64,000 bases of DNA, taken from contig JAEYUC010000043.1 of the NCBI GenBank assembly GCA_023433705.1, positions 1 to 64,000 of the forward strand, in the 5' to 3' direction. The notes beneath the pieces were generated by a model. It did not search any database and was not told where the DNA came from. It saw nothing but the letters and a program-made list of their open reading frames with translations. The translations under genes were made by a program, and so were the position numbers. Position 1 is the stretch's first letter. The number at the start of each line of letters is the position of its first letter. Positions 38,018 through 45,786 of the stretch are shown in pieces. The DNA comes from Pseudomonadota bacterium. GTDB taxonomy: Bacteria > Pseudomonadota > Gammaproteobacteria > Steroidobacterales > Steroidobacteraceae.

Positions 38018-38551
38018 ATGAATGCTGTTACTCAGCCGGCGTTTTCGTCGCCGGAACTCCAAGCTGCACTCGAAAAGGCCCGCGAAACACTGGAAGGAGC
38101 TGACGAAGCTCGAAACCGGGTGTCGCAGGACATTAAGGCCTTGGAGGCGTATCTAGTTGGCCTCCGTCTCACTCCGCCGTTTCGCTACGCCCTCGGCAAG
38201 ATGCTCTTACCGGACGACGAGCAAAACGTTGCCGCGTCTTTGGAGTACGGCGGCGTTGCTGACGGCCGGATTGAAGAGGATGCAATTGCCCTAGCAGAGG
38301 ATGCGAGCGGCAAGGTGCGATTGCTTTACGAGGTCTGTAGATGGCGAGGGTATGTCGATGTTGACGCCCCGGGAGGCCCGTACTTCTGGGACGACAAGAC
38401 CCTCGAGCGCGAAGTGAAGCCCCTAATCGAGACGAAGTTCGAGGTTCGCAAGAAGGTGTACAACCGCCTTCCTGCGTTCGTTAGCGAACTGGCCAAGCAT
38501 TACGCCATCGATCCGTGGAAGTTAGTCGATAGAGACGACTATCCGTTCTAG
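38018..38551 (+). CDS. Hypothetical protein
   Basis: Function not recognised. A 177-residue hydrophilic protein without signal or membrane segment. A predicted coiled coil opens it (SSPELQAALEKARETLEGADEARNRVSQDIKALEAYL), then a mixed region including LLPDDEQNVAASLEYG, VRLLYEVCRWRGYVDVDAPGGPYFWDDKTLEREVKPLIETKFEVRKKVYNRLPAFVSELAKHY. It is the only plus-strand gene between the two direct repeats and converges on the NADAR gene. AGGAG lies about eleven bases before ATG at 38018. Confidence 0.7.
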   Translation: MNAVTQPAFSSPELQAALEKARETLEGADEARNRVSQDIKALEAYLVGLRLTPPFRYALGKMLLPDDEQNVAASLEYGGVADGRIEEDAIALAEDASGKVRLLYEVCRWRGYVDVDAPGGPYFWDDKTLEREVKPLIETKFEVRKKVYNRLPAFVSELAKHYAIDPWKLVDRDDYPF

Positions 38552-38558
38552 TCGAACA

Positions 38559-38580
38559 GCCGGGCGCGGAAGCGCCCGGC
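38559..38580. terminator. Shared hairpin between convergent genes
   Basis: GCCGGGCGC pairs with GCGCCCGGC over a four-base loop, between the end of the 38018-38551 gene and the end of the NADAR gene. The T-run is weak on the plus strand, so it may serve both directions only partly. Confidence 0.55.
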
Positions 38581-38587
38581 ATTTCAA

Positions 38588-39298
38588 CTAATGATGCAAT
38601 CCGAGGATGCTCTGGACTGTGTCATCCTGCCGTGCGTTGCTGATTTGCGCCTTACCGACTATCCGCATGAACGAGTCCTTAGACGCGGTCGCTTCAGCTA
38701 GAAGGTTGCGCCTAAAGAGTGAAACGTAGAGTGCCACCGAATACGCTTGACAGTTGATCGACCGCTCCGGATTAAACTCGATATCGGTGAACGCAGAATA
38801 TCCAAGCAGTTCGTTCGTCAGCTCCGCATGCTTCTTCAGGGCGTTGATGTAAAGCCAATCGTAGAACGCCGTCTGCGGCTCAAGCGGCCATTCCGTGCCA
38901 AAGAATAGGAAGCTCTTTAGACGGCCAGATTCGCGCAATCGCTCATCCTTCTTCGCCTCCCTTGAGGTCTTGCCCAAGAGATCAACGAACGGCCCACCTC
39001 TCTCAAAGACTTTGCTAGCTTGGAATGCGCATTCGACGCTGAACGTCCGATTGTGTTTGACAGTGGTAAAAGTCAGATTGAATGCACTGAGTGCCACGCC
39101 AAGCTCTTCGCGGGACTTGCTAGACACTTCTAGAACCTTGCTGATGCCAGGTAGTTTGAGTGCAGCAGAATGAAGTGAATCGACTGACTTCTGCTTTTGC
39201 GATGGGGCCATCCCTGGAAACCAGTGGAACTCCACCGGCTTGGTTCGAACCAGCGCCGCACCTTCGGCAGCTGGGATAAAGAGAGGTCTCTCGGCCAT
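38588..39298 (-). CDS. NADAR-type antitoxin associated with DarT
   Basis: A 236-residue protein matching the DarT1-associated NADAR antitoxin family: MAERPLFIPAAEGAALV, VEFHWFPGMAPSQKQKSVDSLHSAAL, VLEVSSKSREELGVALSAFNLTF, FSVECAFQASKVFERGGPFVDLL, FYDWLYINALKK and FTDIEFNPERSINCQAYSVALYVSLF. NADAR enzymes remove ADP-ribose from DNA or small molecules, reversing the toxin's modification. It follows the toxin gene by seven bases. ATG at 39298 opens the family motif. Its activity on this toxin is inferred from pairing. Confidence 0.9.
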   Translation of the reverse strand: MAERPLFIPAAEGAALVRTKPVEFHWFPGMAPSQKQKSVDSLHSAALKLPGISKVLEVSSKSREELGVALSAFNLTFTTVKHNRTFSVECAFQASKVFERGGPFVDLLGKTSREAKKDERLRESGRLKSFLFFGTEWPLEPQTAFYDWLYINALKKHAELTNELLGYSAFTDIEFNPERSINCQAYSVALYVSLFRRNLLAEATASKDSFMRIVGKAQISNARQDDTVQSILGLHH

Positions 39299-39305
39299 TG
39301 GCGCC

Positions 39306-39989
39306 CTACTTGTACTTCCGGCTATATCCGCGAGAACCAAAATAGCCCTTGTTCCTGCCGGCAGCGATGATACTTCGGTCGCCGAGTGAGGCCGAATGCC
39401 TGTCTTGAACTGCTTTCGTTTCGAAAGCCGCTGAGTAAATGTATCTCGGTTCGATCACGTCGAAGACAAGCACTTCTGCCTGAACGTCAGTCGGATCATA
39501 CGCCCTAAGCTTTTGCTCAGCTCGCGGAATAACTCCATCAATCTCCTCAAACATGCCGGCCAGCGCTTCGACCTTCCTCAGCGTGTTGAGATCTTCGCAG
39601 CTAATCCTTCCGTCAGCGGCATTGTGCATGCAGAACGCGCAGTCCTTTTCCGACAAAATAGCGGGATCGAGCGCAAGTACCACCCAATCGATCCCAGCGT
39701 TGTCCGGGTCCTTGCGGTACCTGTAGAACATCGAATTGTTGGGAAAGGCGATCGATACGGAAGTGGCGTCTAAGTGACCGTCGAGGCGAAGCTGGTCGTT
39801 GACCATGGGTTCCGCGCCCACCTCTGCGATTCGGCTCCGTGGATACAGGCCATGTTCCATTATCGATGGTAGGTTTACTGCGCGAGTGAAGTGAATCAGA
39901 TTTGGGATCTTCAATGTGCTTACCAAATCCCGAATATCCTTTCTCGGCATAGTGCGCTTCCGTTTCCGCTCTTGTTTTGGAGGAGACAT
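39306..39989 (-). CDS. darT: DarT-type DNA ADP-ribosyltransferase toxin
   Basis: A 227-residue DarT family (DUF4433) protein: transfers ADP-ribose from NAD to DNA bases, blocking replication. Seen: IPNLIHFTRAVNLPSIMEHGLYPRSRI, NDQLRLDGHLDATSVSIAFPNNSMFYRYRKD, VVLALDPAILSEKDCAFCMHNAADGRI and the catalytic-glutamate strand in VQAEVLVFDVIEPRYIY. ATG at 39950 (MPRKDIRD), with GGAAG upstream, is an alternative shorter start to 39989. It is upstream of the NADAR gene, giving a toxin-first order. Base specificity (thymidine versus guanine) cannot be told from sequence. Confidence 0.88.
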   Translation of the reverse strand: MSPPKQERKRKRTMPRKDIRDLVSTLKIPNLIHFTRAVNLPSIMEHGLYPRSRIAEVGAEPMVNDQLRLDGHLDATSVSIAFPNNSMFYRYRKDPDNAGIDWVVLALDPAILSEKDCAFCMHNAADGRISCEDLNTLRKVEALAGMFEEIDGVIPRAEQKLRAYDPTDVQAEVLVFDVIEPRYIYSAAFETKAVQDRHSASLGDRSIIAAGRNKGYFGSRGYSRKYK

Positions 39990-39999
39990 TCAGTCGTCT

Positions 40000-40566
40000 C
40001 TATCGTGAAGAACGTAGCTTCAACAGCACTAGTCCTTCGCGAGTGTGAAACTTCGCCACTCGACCCGGCCCGTCGGCCACGATGACCTCCTCGTAGCCCT
40101 TAACGTCAATCAGACCAGCCACCCCATCCGGCCTGACCCAGCGAAGTGTGAAGCCCGATGCATTCATCCGCGCCTGCAGGCCGCTTGCCTCCGGATAGTT
40201 AAGAGCAACCATCTTGGTAGATATTTCCGGAAGTTGGGCCGGCAGTGCCTCGCCCGGCCGTGTCGGTCGGATTCGAACCTCGTTTCCCTGGATATACAAC
40301 TGCACGTTCAATACGTAGAAGCCGTATCGGGCGCCGTTCTGCGGCCTTGTCGGGTTGCTATGCCAATGGTGAACACTGTCTTCACCAAGAGTGGGGGCGT
40401 GTCTGGTGCGGGGATTGGAGATAACTACTCCGTCAGGCGCCAGGCTCTGAACAAACCAGTCGTCGTCCTTCTTTGGAAGTGGAAACCCAAGGTGGTCCAG
40501 TTCAATCGCGCTCGGGACCAACTGAACCCATGAACCGACGCTCTTTTTCAGCCGATCTTTATGCAT
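40000..40566 (-). CDS. Hypothetical protein, first gene of the DarT unit
   Basis: Function not recognised. A 188-residue hydrophilic protein; the middle (GEDSVHHWHSNPTRPQNGARYGFYVLNVQLYIQGNEVRIRPTRPGE) is beta-rich, with a Trp/His cluster, and the end reads GLVLLKLRSSR. It starts at ATG 40566 and ends ten bases before the DarT start, so the three genes are likely cotranscribed. It could be a cofactor, a regulator or an unrelated passenger. Confidence 0.65.
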   Translation of the reverse strand: MHKDRLKKSVGSWVQLVPSAIELDHLGFPLPKKDDDWFVQSLAPDGVVISNPRTRHAPTLGEDSVHHWHSNPTRPQNGARYGFYVLNVQLYIQGNEVRIRPTRPGEALPAQLPEISTKMVALNYPEASGLQARMNASGFTLRWVRPDGVAGLIDVKGYEEVIVADGPGRVAKFHTREGLVLLKLRSSR

Positions 40567-40648
40567 GTTCCGGATTCTACCGAACCCTGGATTCTCAGTA
40601 ACAGTTAGATGCTAGGGGCGATTGGGTAAAGACTGGGCGTCGGCAGCA

Positions 40649-40999
40649 CTACTTCTGCGGCAGCAGGCCGCGCAGCTCGCCGATGTGACTCTTGGGGTGG
40701 ATGCAGTTCGTCAGCTCGCGAAAGCTCACGTCGATCTTCCAGCCGATCGCCTCCCAGTAGCTGCCGGCCGTGCCAAACTCCGTCGGCTTCGGGCTCTCGT
40801 AGCAATAGGAACGCGCGATGCCGAGCGCGGCGATGCGCGTGTCGCGGAAGGAGAAGATGATGTCGCCCGGTGAGACCTCGCGCATGGACTCGTAGAAGGG
40901 ATTGCAGGCTTTGTTAGCGTTGCGCTTGGGCGACCAGAGATAGCCGCCGGAGATTTCGTGGCGGTAGGTTTGGTTTTGATTGGCCCACCAGTAGCGCAC
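40649..40999 (-). pseudogene. HNH endonuclease fragment C (5' part)
   Basis: Begins with the likely native start MRYWWANQNQTYRHEISGGYLWSPK, continues ANKACNPFYESMREVSPGDIIFSFRDTRIAALGIARSYCYESPKPTEFGTAGSYWEAIGW and stops after LLPQK, exactly where the 178-bp repeat ends. It lacks the HNH core, which remains in the fragment at 37029-37840. Together the two give one complete gene. Confidence 0.85.
40650..40827 (+). repeat. 178-bp direct repeat, copy 2
   Basis: Partner of the repeat at 37663-37840. The two mark the outer limits of a 2.8-kb segment that carries the DarT/NADAR unit. Confidence 0.85.
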
Positions 41000-41145
41000 C
41001 GACGTGGATGATGGACGTCCGTGTCGCGATTGGCGATGACGGCGCCCTGCACTATTGCCTTTTTCGCATTGGGACCTCTTACGAGCAACAATTGCCTAGA
41101 CGGTCTTCTGGGCCCGCGACCACGGTTGGACGCCGTAGCTGTCCG

Positions 41146-41730
41146 CTACTCGCTAATCTCTGATATTCCCAGCTGAAAAAGCACAAACTCCTTAATGCGC
41201 AGCGAGCTGACGTCACTGCCGAGAGCCGCGCGCGCCTGTCGGCACACCGTCTCGTCGATATCCAAGTTCCGAAGGTCCTGTAGATAGTCTAGGTAACGGT
41301 TACTCTTGTTGTACTGGTACGGGTACTCGTATCTGTAGGCCGCCCGAGCAACATGACTATCTACAATCGCATACTATTGCGGATCGAAGAAATGCAAGAA
41401 CTTCGATGTCGCGATGAGGGAATTCCCCACGAATGCCTTGATGGCTTCGATCGCCTCTTCGTCGATCGCCTGGACGCGGATGCGCTTTAATGCGGCGCTC
41501 GCACGCTCAAAGTCCTTCCAGCACGCGGGATCGAACTGCGCGCGGCCCATCCAACTGTAAACGAGCACTACGGCGATCTTCGCATCGCTGCACGCCAGAG
41601 ATTCCACTGCGATCCGAGTCTTAAAGAAGTCCACGAAGAGCTGATATGTGTGCAGATAACGCGAGTCGGCAGCCGAATTGCGAATTCGCAGATTCGACAG
41701 ACGCTGCGTGAGGGTTTCGTCAAACGGCAT
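41146..41730 (-). pseudogene. Hypothetical protein with an in-frame amber codon
   Basis: From ATG at 41730 the frame gives 118 residues (MPFDETLTQRLSNLRIR through FLHFFDPQ) and meets TAG at 41374-41376. The same frame then stays open for about 76 codons (YAIVDSHVARAAYRYEYPYQYNKSNRYLDYL and on to FVLFQLGISEISE) to a stop at 41146. Coding character is continuous across the TAG, so this is one gene with a nonsense mutation, or a readthrough case. No function recognised. Confidence 0.65.
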
Positions 41731-41855
41731 TTGGGTTCTCCACGATCACATTGTCAGTTGGCATTGAGGCCGTGAACTCTCGTCAGGAGCACATGCTTCC
41801 AATGTGCTTCCCGACTGCGGATCTCCTCGATGCTGGCGTGCGTGTCAGCGATCTC

Positions 41856-41876
41856 GAGAACCGAGAACCGAGAACT
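41856..41876. repeat. 7-bp tandem repeat (three units)
   Basis: GAGAACC GAGAACC GAGAACT. Two units would keep the GIY-YIG reading frame; three shift it. Such tracts vary in length by slippage. Confidence 0.85.
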
Positions 41877-42347
41877 GAAGCGAGGCAGCCCGCCTTAATG
41901 ATTTCGCTCCAAGTAGGGCGTTCAGATCGCGATTGCCACCGTGCCCGGACTTGGAGTACTGGCACCATCTCTGCCAAATGCCGCCCTTTCCTGTTGCCGA
42001 GCCGACGTAGAACCTTCCAGATTTTGAATCGGTTATCAGGTACACCCCGGCGACGCTCGACAAAGCCGCGCGCCAACCGCCATGGTTTTCCCTCACGACG
42101 CAATCGAGCTCGTGCTTCGTCACATGGAGGCCTTTGAAGCCAGGAAAGTCGGGGATGCCCAGCCTCGTCGGACGAAGCTCCCACACGCTGATCTCATCAA
42201 CGTAGTTTTCGGCAATGCGATAGCAGTTGCGGCCATCTTTTTCGAATCGAGCCACCAGGCGCCCGTCGAGATCCTTGCACGCCGATATTTCATTGAGACG
42301 GAATCGGACGCCTATGCCATCTGGCCTGTGACCGTGAACTGTGAACG

Positions 42348-42355
42348 CCCCCCCC
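42348..42355. repeat. C8/G8 homopolymer in the GIY-YIG gene
   Basis: Eight consecutive C on the plus strand, G on the coding strand. Seven would give an in-frame Gly-Gly-Ala-Phe-Thr link to the second half of the protein. A slippage site or a sequencing homopolymer error. Confidence 0.85.
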
Positions 42356-42841
42356 AAACAGCCATTGATGCGGCTCGTCCATCTGCACCAGCGAAACCAC
42401 GTACTTGCGATTGAAGTACGACGATCGACGCTGCCATGACTGGCACTGCTGAAAGGTGCCGTCGATGTATGCATCGAGTGGCTTTTCCTCTCCGCTGTAA
42501 CTCGAGCAAGCCAGATGAATCTTGGCGTGTTCCGGAACCAGCTCCGGGGCACTCAGTTTCAAGATGTCAAACAACCGCATGCGCAGCCCTCCGCAGTTCT
42601 CGACACTTGAGCACACTAGTGGCCACGAAAGCGTGAGTCACTCGGCAACTCTCGTGTCGCCGTACTGTTAGGTGTAGCTAGCTATTCCGATTCGGGAGTC
42701 GCAGATGGAATACCCAGTTCTCACGACCCGACACCCGTTTTAGTTTCGCCCTGACTTGGAGTCCGTGGTCAAATACACCCCACTTCGACAAACTCAGAAG
42801 CGAATTCAAGTGGAAGCCCGCGCAAATGTCTTGCCGCCCAA

Positions 42842-44011
42842 CTAGTGATTGTCGAAATCGTTGTATGGCGTCTTGTGCACGACCGCCACATACACTTCCA
42901 GTAGCATTTGTCGAATTGGATCGACTTCCTCCACAAACCGCACGTGCATCGCGCGAATACGATCCTTAGCGGCTCTGAATTCCCGCTTCATTGACTCTGT
43001 CTCCGCGAGATCCGCGCGCCCGCTTCCCTTCCTGTATGTCGCCTTGCCGATTCCGCATTTCTCCTTGGCAAGCCTAAAAGCGAATGGGGCTGTGCCATGA
43101 TCGGCGCTCGGCCTGCAATGGCAACCAATACGCTTTCGAAGCGTGTTCGTCCTTCCGACGTAGAGGTGCCGTTCGGATTCGGTGAAAACATAAACTCCAC
43201 GCAAAGGCATTGTTCGCGGCAACGAATCTCGCGTGACCGGCTGGCACGCAAATAGCTCGACGCGTTTAGCTTCAAGTCCCGCACTAAGCTGCTTGAAATG
43301 ACCGTGAAGACCAGGCTTGGGTGCTTGTCCTGCAACTGCGCGCGGTGGTGTCCCGTCAAAGACCATGTTGATGGCGTCACAGATGTCGCGAAACTTCCCA
43401 ATGCCATTTGGGACCAGCATTGGGGACCCGTGTGCAAACGTGTTTCGGAACTCCGGAAGAAACTTGATGACGAGGCCGACCACGTCGACTGACATCTGCT
43501 TCTCGTCCACCTCAGCGGTCGTTGGCTCCCGCAGTTCAATCTCTTCGATTTCAGGGTGTGCCTTCAGGTACTCCATTGCGGCAGCTTGAATTTCTGCGCG
43601 GACCGCATTCTCCGCACGCGATCTCGCACCTGAGAATCCTTCATTTCTGATCCAACCGCTGGCCGCCGCATGCTTGAGAAGCCCCGCGAGCATTGGTGCC
43701 TCCCGCGTTGGGCGTCCCAAGCCTGCGAGTTGCTGCTCTTCGATATTCCATCGACTTCGCAGTGCCATCTCAAGTGCTTGGTAGCCGACCATTTCAGCCA
43801 CTTGGTGAAATCGAAAGGCAAAGTAGGCGTACAACCGAGCATTCTTGGCAGTCTCGAATTGCTGTCGAACATCGAGCGGAACGTTTTCGGTCAGAACAAG
43901 AGACGTCAGCTCCGCGTGCAGTTCTTCAAGCGTGCCCACCATGAAAGCTTGCCGCTCGTCAGGTTTAAAGATCTCAGCGAGCGGCTTCAGAGGATCTTGA
44001 AGGTTAGTCAT
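42842..44011 (-). CDS. HEPN-like domain fused to GIY-YIG nuclease
   Basis: A 389-residue protein with an N-terminal all-helical domain (YAYFAFRFHQVAEMVGYQALEMALRSRW, LLKHAAASGWI) containing the HEPN-type motif FRNTFAHG, R189-N-x3-H194, which is the RNase site of HEPN toxins. The C-terminal domain has GVYVFTESERHLYVGRTNTLRKRIGCH (GVY at about 272, YVG at about 284), with Arg and Lys residues typical of GIY-YIG, and a helical tail (REFRAAKDRIRAMHVRFVEEVDPIRQMLLEVYVAVVHK). This pairs a likely RNase with a likely DNA nuclease on one chain. GGAG precedes ATG at 44011. The domain pair is inferred from motifs. Confidence 0.75.
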   Translation of the reverse strand: MTNLQDPLKPLAEIFKPDERQAFMVGTLEELHAELTSLVLTENVPLDVRQQFETAKNARLYAYFAFRFHQVAEMVGYQALEMALRSRWNIEEQQLAGLGRPTREAPMLAGLLKHAAASGWIRNEGFSGARSRAENAVRAEIQAAAMEYLKAHPEIEEIELREPTTAEVDEKQMSVDVVGLVIKFLPEFRNTFAHGSPMLVPNGIGKFRDICDAINMVFDGTPPRAVAGQAPKPGLHGHFKQLSAGLEAKRVELFACQPVTRDSLPRTMPLRGVYVFTESERHLYVGRTNTLRKRIGCHCRPSADHGTAPFAFRLAKEKCGIGKATYRKGSGRADLAETESMKREFRAAKDRIRAMHVRFVEEVDPIRQMLLEVYVAVVHKTPYNDFDNH

Positions 44012-44070
44012 TCTCGACTAAGCTCCGATACTTGCTGCGATCAGCGTAGAAATCTTCATGCATCACGCCG

Positions 44071-44649
44071 TCAGAAGTAGCGACGGTACGTGCAGAGGAA
44101 GTTCTCAATTTCATCCGCAGACAGTTCCTGCATTTCAGGGGGAAACTCGGCGACCGGGATCGCCACTCTGGACCCGGGCTTGACGAACTTCTTCGCGCCC
44201 TCTCGAGTGCCGGCATGCATATAAACAGTCGTAGGAGACAGGCGCCGATATGCTCCTATCCTTAATGCCGTGTCATAGATGTACAACTCGCCGAGGCCGC
44301 CAACCTCTCTGGCGATTTCGCCTACTGTCGTGTGCAGTTCATCGAAGGTCTTACAACTTCGGAATTGGTCTACCGCGCCTCCGAACGCCGAAGGCGCCCG
44401 TGCTATCGATGAGCGTTTGATTAGTCGTTGATGATCGAAACGCAACCCATTCACGTCTTCCGCTCGAGCCGCGCGATCGATCGCTCTTTCCAGGCTGGGC
44501 TCGCTCCGGAAATCGGACAGTTCCTTTCGTGCTGCCGGACGGCGGCACCTAATATAGTCACGGACCAATTCGCGCAGGGATGGTTTTCCAACGATCTTGG
44601 TCGATTGGCATCCCTCTAACTGTTTTCGCCTTCGGCTCATGTTAGGCAT
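44071..44649 (-). CDS. Hypothetical island protein
   Basis: Function not recognised. A 192-residue basic protein, N-terminus rich in Arg and Lys (MSRRRKQLEG, RELVRDYIRCRRPAARKELSDF), with a compact conserved-looking C-terminus: FDELHTTVGEIAREVGGLGELYIYDTALRIGAYRRLSPTTVYMHAGTREGAKKF. That second part resembles small helical DNA-associated proteins of defence regions by look only. ATG at 44649 is chosen over GTG at 44655 and ATG at 44640. It is divergent from the DUF5655 gene. Confidence 0.6.
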   Translation of the reverse strand: MPNMSRRRKQLEGCQSTKIVGKPSLRELVRDYIRCRRPAARKELSDFRSEPSLERAIDRAARAEDVNGLRFDHQRLIKRSSIARAPSAFGGAVDQFRSCKTFDELHTTVGEIAREVGGLGELYIYDTALRIGAYRRLSPTTVYMHAGTREGAKKFVKPGSRVAIPVAEFPPEMQELSADEIENFLCTYRRYF

Positions 44650-44777
44650 GCTCACACGTCTAACTCTTACTCGTCTGCCAATTGGATCTCAAGGCACGAA
44701 ATCCACATGCCAGTTCTTTTGCTCGCGCCCGCATCGAGCGGATACAATCGGCCCGTCCTGCTGCAAGGCACAATTTC

Positions 44778-45719
44778 ATGCCCCTCTACCAAATTTCGAC
44801 CAACAAACCTCTCTGCCCTATCGAGCAAGCTAATTTCCCACTAGAGCGCGATCTCCAAAGACTCATTGAAAAGAGCCTGGATTCTGTATTCCGATGCCGC
44901 TTTGTGGCTTCCGAATTTCCGACGGGGATTCAACACGGCGGTCGCATCGATACGCTCGCCCTTTCCGAGGACGACAACCCCGTCATAATTGAATACAAGA
45001 AGATTGCGTCCTCCGAGCTCGTGACCCAGAGCTTGTACTACCTCGCCTGGATTCACGATCACAAAGGTGACTTTGAGCTTGCCGTTCAGAAGGCGCTGGG
45101 TCCCAAGGCGACGGTGGACTGGGACGATGTACGCGTGATTTGTCTAGCGCCTTCATACAAGAAGTTCGATGTACACGCGGTCCAGGTTATGGGTGCGAGC
45201 ATCGAGCTCTGGACCTATCGGCTCTTCGGCAACCAGACGCTATTCCTCGAGGAACTACAGACAAAGGATTTGGGCGTCGGCTCAATAGAGCCAGCCGTCT
45301 CATCTAAGAATCCTGTGATGGTGGCCGCAGGCAAGAAGGCAGCGGAGACACGCCGCAATGCGACCTATACCTTCGAAGAGCACTTGGAAGGTAAGTCCGA
45401 GCCGATCAGAGAGATTGCCGTGGCGGTACAAGAGCACATTCTCCTCTTGGATGAAGCCATCGAGGAGCGACCCAAGAAATTCTACGTTGCGTATCGCACG
45501 ACCCAGAACATCGTATGTATGGAAGTGCAGCACAAGAAAGTGACGCTCTTCTTGAAGTTAGATCCCAAGAAGTTTCCAGAGGAAAAGGGGTTTCTCCGAG
45601 ACGTAAGCAATGTCGGTCACTTCGGGACTGGCGATGTCGAGGTGACGCTGCAATCGCTCGCCGATATCGAAAGAGCGAAACCCCTAATTCAGCAAGCCTA
45701 CGAGAGTGTGGGTGGATAG
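44778..45719 (+). CDS. Predicted EXK nuclease with DUF5655 domain
   Basis: A 313-residue protein: N-terminal PD-(D/E)XK-like domain related to DUF91/NucS (FPLERDLQRLIEKSLDSVF, GGRIDTLALSEDDNPVIIEYKKIASSELVTQSLYYLAW, with D-then-E-x-K at RIDTLA and EYKK) and a C-terminal DUF5655 domain (KKFYVAYRTTQNIVCMEVQHKKVTLFLKLDPKKF, VGHFGTGDVEVTLQSLADIERAKPLIQQAYESVGG). Often called a predicted transporter or nuclease protein; the acid/lysine arrangement supports a nuclease. It runs convergent with the restriction operon, 68 bases apart. Confidence 0.82.
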   Translation: MPLYQISTNKPLCPIEQANFPLERDLQRLIEKSLDSVFRCRFVASEFPTGIQHGGRIDTLALSEDDNPVIIEYKKIASSELVTQSLYYLAWIHDHKGDFELAVQKALGPKATVDWDDVRVICLAPSYKKFDVHAVQVMGASIELWTYRLFGNQTLFLEELQTKDLGVGSIEPAVSSKNPVMVAAGKKAAETRRNATYTFEEHLEGKSEPIREIAVAVQEHILLLDEAIEERPKKFYVAYRTTQNIVCMEVQHKKVTLFLKLDPKKFPEEKGFLRDVSNVGHFGTGDVEVTLQSLADIERAKPLIQQAYESVGG

Positions 45720-45786
45720 CGGGCAGGAACACCCTCGGTTTAGAGGACGTTTGGAAGCAAGACTCGCGGCTCGCCTAGATTCTTCG

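Larger units (their letters stand above)
41754..42580 (-). pseudogene. GIY-YIG nuclease-like gene broken at two repeats
   Basis: Three frames join into one GIY-YIG protein. The start MRLFDILKLSAPELVPEHAKIHL ends its frame just after QWLFGGG at a G8 run (42348-42355). The second frame carries RFRLNEISACKDLDGRLVARFEK and the GIY-YIG core AGVYLITDSKSGRFYVGSATGKGGIWQRW. It ends after LQFSVL at a 7-bp tandem repeat (41856-41876); the third frame then supplies EIADTHASIEEIRSREAHWKHVLLTRVHGLNAN. Each repeat is one unit too long (G8 instead of G7; three 7-mers instead of two). Broken or phase-variable; both are consistent. Confidence 0.8.

Noticed and set aside
40261..40300. tRNA-like GGATTCGAACCTC string
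   Set aside because: It resembles a T-arm complement but lacks the remaining cloverleaf and lies inside a coding region.
41374..41376. Pyrrolysine or selenocysteine recoding at the amber codon
   Set aside because: A TAG codon excludes selenocysteine, and nothing in the window suggests pyrrolysine machinery; a nonsense mutation is simpler.
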